A stretch of DNA of 8,563 nt, taken from the NCBI GenBank assembly GCA_030620255.1, contig JAUXFB010000035.1:1-8563 (forward strand), written 5' to 3'. The position numbers and the translations under genes were made by a program. Below are positions 7,339 through 8,563 of this stretch, piece after piece; the first letter of the stretch is position 1; each line of letters begins with the position of its first letter. The notes beneath the pieces were generated by a model, which did not search any database, was not told the DNA's origin, and saw only the letters and a program-made list of their open reading frames with translations. This DNA comes from Candidatus Aminicenantota bacterium. Lineage in GTDB: Bacteria; Acidobacteriota; Aminicenantia; UBA2199.

Positions 7339-8199
7339 TTACTCCTGCTCTATAAATTTAACTCCTAGTTCTGATAATTGCTTTTCAGGGACCTTTGAAG
7401 GAGAACCTGTTAACAAACAAAGAGAAGAAGTGGTTTTTGGAAATGCAATAACTTCTCGTATTGATTCTTCTCCTAATAACAACATGATTATCCTGTCTAA
7501 ACCAAATGCTATCCCAAGGTGAGGTGGAGCACCGAATTTTAATGCATTGAGGAAAAAGCCAAATTTCTCATCAATTTCTTCATCAGTTAACTCCAACAAT
7601 TTAAATACCTTTCTCTGAAGTTTTATATCATTAATACGTCTACTTCCACCACCTATTTCAACCCCATTTAATACAAGATCATATGCAATTGATTTTACGT
7701 TTAATGGTTCAGAGTCTAGTTTTTCAATATCTTCCAGTTTTGGAGAAGTAAATGGGTGGTGATTTGAATCTAATCTTTTTTCATCTTCATTATAGGAAAA
7801 CAGAGGAAAATCAACAATCCATAAAAATTCAAGTTTATCTTTATCAATCAATTCTTTTCCAAGGTATTCTCTCAATTTGCCAGTAAGAAACAAAGACTGA
7901 GATGAAGTATCTCCAATTAAAAATACTATATCATTTTTGTTTATTTCATTTTCTTTATAAAAATTCTTTAATTTTTCAGGCTTAATCTTTAAAGAGGATT
8001 TAAAACCACTTTCTGCTTTTTTAATCCAAACTGCACCCTTTCCGCCTATTTCTCTAATATAGTTATTTACATTTTCAAGTATTTTCCTTGAATATCTTGA
8101 TGATTCAGGCAATACAAGACCTTTTATCTTCCCATTATTTTCAATAATATCATTTAATATATTTGAATTAAATTTTTTAACTATATCAGTAAAATCCAT
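7339..8199 (-). CDS. aspS: Aspartyl-tRNA synthetase, C-terminal piece downstream of an in-frame stop
   Basis: This is the C-terminal half of class II aspartyl-tRNA synthetase, which attaches Asp to tRNA. Numbering is from the ATG at 8199 (286 aa). It contains the bacterial GAD insertion domain (about 10-120), then the rest of the catalytic domain: LWIVDFPLF (126-134), HHPFTSP (147-153), EIGGGSRRI (181-189) and class II motif 3, GLDR (233-236), followed by AFPKT (252-256). It is in the same frame as the piece upstream, separated by TGA at 8215-8217 and five sense codons (I-P-Y-E-I). The ATG is only the first Met after the stop and has no good Shine-Dalgarno, so it is probably not a natural start; the family protein continues without a break at this point. 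Apart from the stop the coding sequence looks intact and shows no other decay. It ends 3 bases before the transporter gene. Confidence 0.95.
   Translation of the reverse strand: MDFTDIVKKFNSNILNDIIENNGKIKGLVLPESSRYSRKILENVNNYIREIGGKGAVWIKKAESGFKSSLKIKPEKLKNFYKENEINKNDIVFLIGDTSSQSLFLTGKLREYLGKELIDKDKLEFLWIVDFPLFSYNEDEKRLDSNHHPFTSPKLEDIEKLDSEPLNVKSIAYDLVLNGVEIGGGSRRINDIKLQRKVFKLLELTDEEIDEKFGFFLNALKFGAPPHLGIAFGLDRIIMLLLGEESIREVIAFPKTTSSLCLLTGSPSKVPEKQLSELGVKFIEQE
7342..7346 (-). promoter_or_regulatory. Ribosome binding site of the transporter gene
   Basis: The minus strand reads AGGAG, 6 bases before the ATG at 7335 and inside the last codons of aspS. It supports this start and lets ribosomes finishing aspS begin the transporter. 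Confidence 0.7.
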
Positions 8200-8214
8200 T
8201 ATCTCATACGGAAT

Positions 8215-8217
8215 TCA
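8215..8217 (-). other. aspS: In-frame TGA interrupting aspS
   Basis: The minus strand reads TTA TGA ATT CCG TAT GAG ATA. Aligned by eye to the family pattern D-L-R-x-P-x-E, the Leu, Pro and Glu stay in register, so no base has been gained or lost. One substitution (CGA or AGA to TGA) explains the break. It may be a true nonsense mutation, a base-calling or consensus error, or a strain variant. Confidence 0.85.
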
Positions 8218-8563
8218 TAAGTCAGGCTTGTCATTTCCATATCTATATATAACTTCATTGTATGTCATTACTCTAAAGGGTGTATTAATGTTAACTTTCC
8301 TAACATTAAATATTTCCTTAAACATACCTTCAACAATTTCAAACAATTCCTTGGGTTCAGCGAAACTCATTTCAATATCTATTTGCGTAAATTCAGGTTG
8401 TCTGTCAGCTCTTAAATCCTCATCCCTAAAGCATTTAACTATCTGAAAATATCTCTCAAATCCGGCCACCATGAATAGCTGTTTGAATAATTGAGGTGAT
8501 TGCGGCAAAGCAAACATTTTACCTTTATATATTCTTGAAGGTACAAGATAGTCCCTTGCTCCT
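8215..8563 (-). CDS. aspS: Aspartyl-tRNA synthetase, N-terminal piece (runs off the right edge, stopped by TGA)
   Basis: This is the catalytic-domain part of AspRS upstream of the interruption. The frame is open to the window edge, adding [15 protein letters not shown] before the first in-window Met. It therefore starts outside the window, and the Met at 8517 is internal. Family landmarks in order are the edge segment above, [11 protein letters not shown] with the Asp-recognition and ATP-site residues, [19 protein letters not shown] (class II motif 2, FRDE), PEFTQIDIE, and YGNDKPDL just before the stop. Bacterial relatives read SDKPDLR here, so TGA replaces a conserved Arg. A product ending at this point would have motif 2 but no GAD domain and no motif 3, and could not be an active synthetase alone. 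The anticodon-binding OB domain would be encoded outside the window. Confidence 0.95.
   Translation of the reverse strand, partial: GARDYLVPSRIYKGKMFALPQSPQLFKQLFMVAGFERYFQIVKCFRDEDLRADRQPEFTQIDIEMSFAEPKELFEIVEGMFKEIFNVRKVNINTPFRVMTYNEVIYRYGNDKPDL

Noticed and set aside
8197..8220. Frameshift or compensating insertion/deletion as the cause of the aspS break
   Set aside because: I could force an alignment with one inserted A and one missing G, but the simple in-frame reading keeps Leu, Pro and Glu in register with the family pattern and needs only one substitution.

Overview
The window is AT-rich bacterial chromosomal DNA, with intergenic gaps that are nearly all A and T. It carries two divergent gene blocks and a third block that converges on the second. 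I see no mobile element, tRNA, rRNA, CRISPR array or phage gene. The gene content is mostly housekeeping plus one very large signalling protein. That protein is a Hanks-type Ser/Thr kinase with a membrane anchor and a long TPR tail outside the membrane. It has a juxtamembrane GEPVLARP-type motif and a following PLHDTRPERK-type block, which I remember from kinases of Acidobacteriota, Aminicenantes-like and Planctomycetes-like bacteria. Together with the low GC, this suggests an uncultured low-GC lineage near those groups. This placement is an inference from memory and is weak.

Layout. Positions 25-3372 (minus) hold the kinase/TPR protein. A 159-base AT-rich divergent spacer follows, with a good sigma-70-like promoter facing right and a weaker one facing left. 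Positions 3538-5893 (plus) hold a tight pyrimidine operon, pyrK-pyrD-pyrF. Its genes overlap by 7 and 4 bases. It encodes both subunits of the NAD-linked class 1B dihydroorotate dehydrogenase and OMP decarboxylase, the fourth and last steps of UMP synthesis; the fifth-step enzyme PyrE is not in view. After a 77-base convergent spacer, the minus strand carries a POT/PTR2-like peptide transporter (5971-7335). Upstream of it, 3 bases away, is aspS (7339 to beyond the right edge), for aspartyl-tRNA synthetase.

Two things stand out. First, aspS is cut by an in-frame TGA at 8215-8217, at the place where the family has the conserved Arg of the DKPDLR segment. The reading frame and the homology continue on both sides, so this is a single nonsense change, or a sequence error, in an essential gene and not a frameshift. 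Second, the kinase tail is a very regular helical array with a 46-residue period instead of the usual 34 of TPRs. A 12-residue insert with a G-K-D-P-type motif sits in the middle of each unit. Anchor prolines or their equivalents repeat at 45-48 residue steps about thirteen times.

The pyr genes work together in one pathway. Aspartyl-tRNA synthetase and the peptide transporter share a transcript by spacing, but I see no pathway link between them. Nothing in the window supports a defence system, biosynthetic cluster or other multi-gene novel system.
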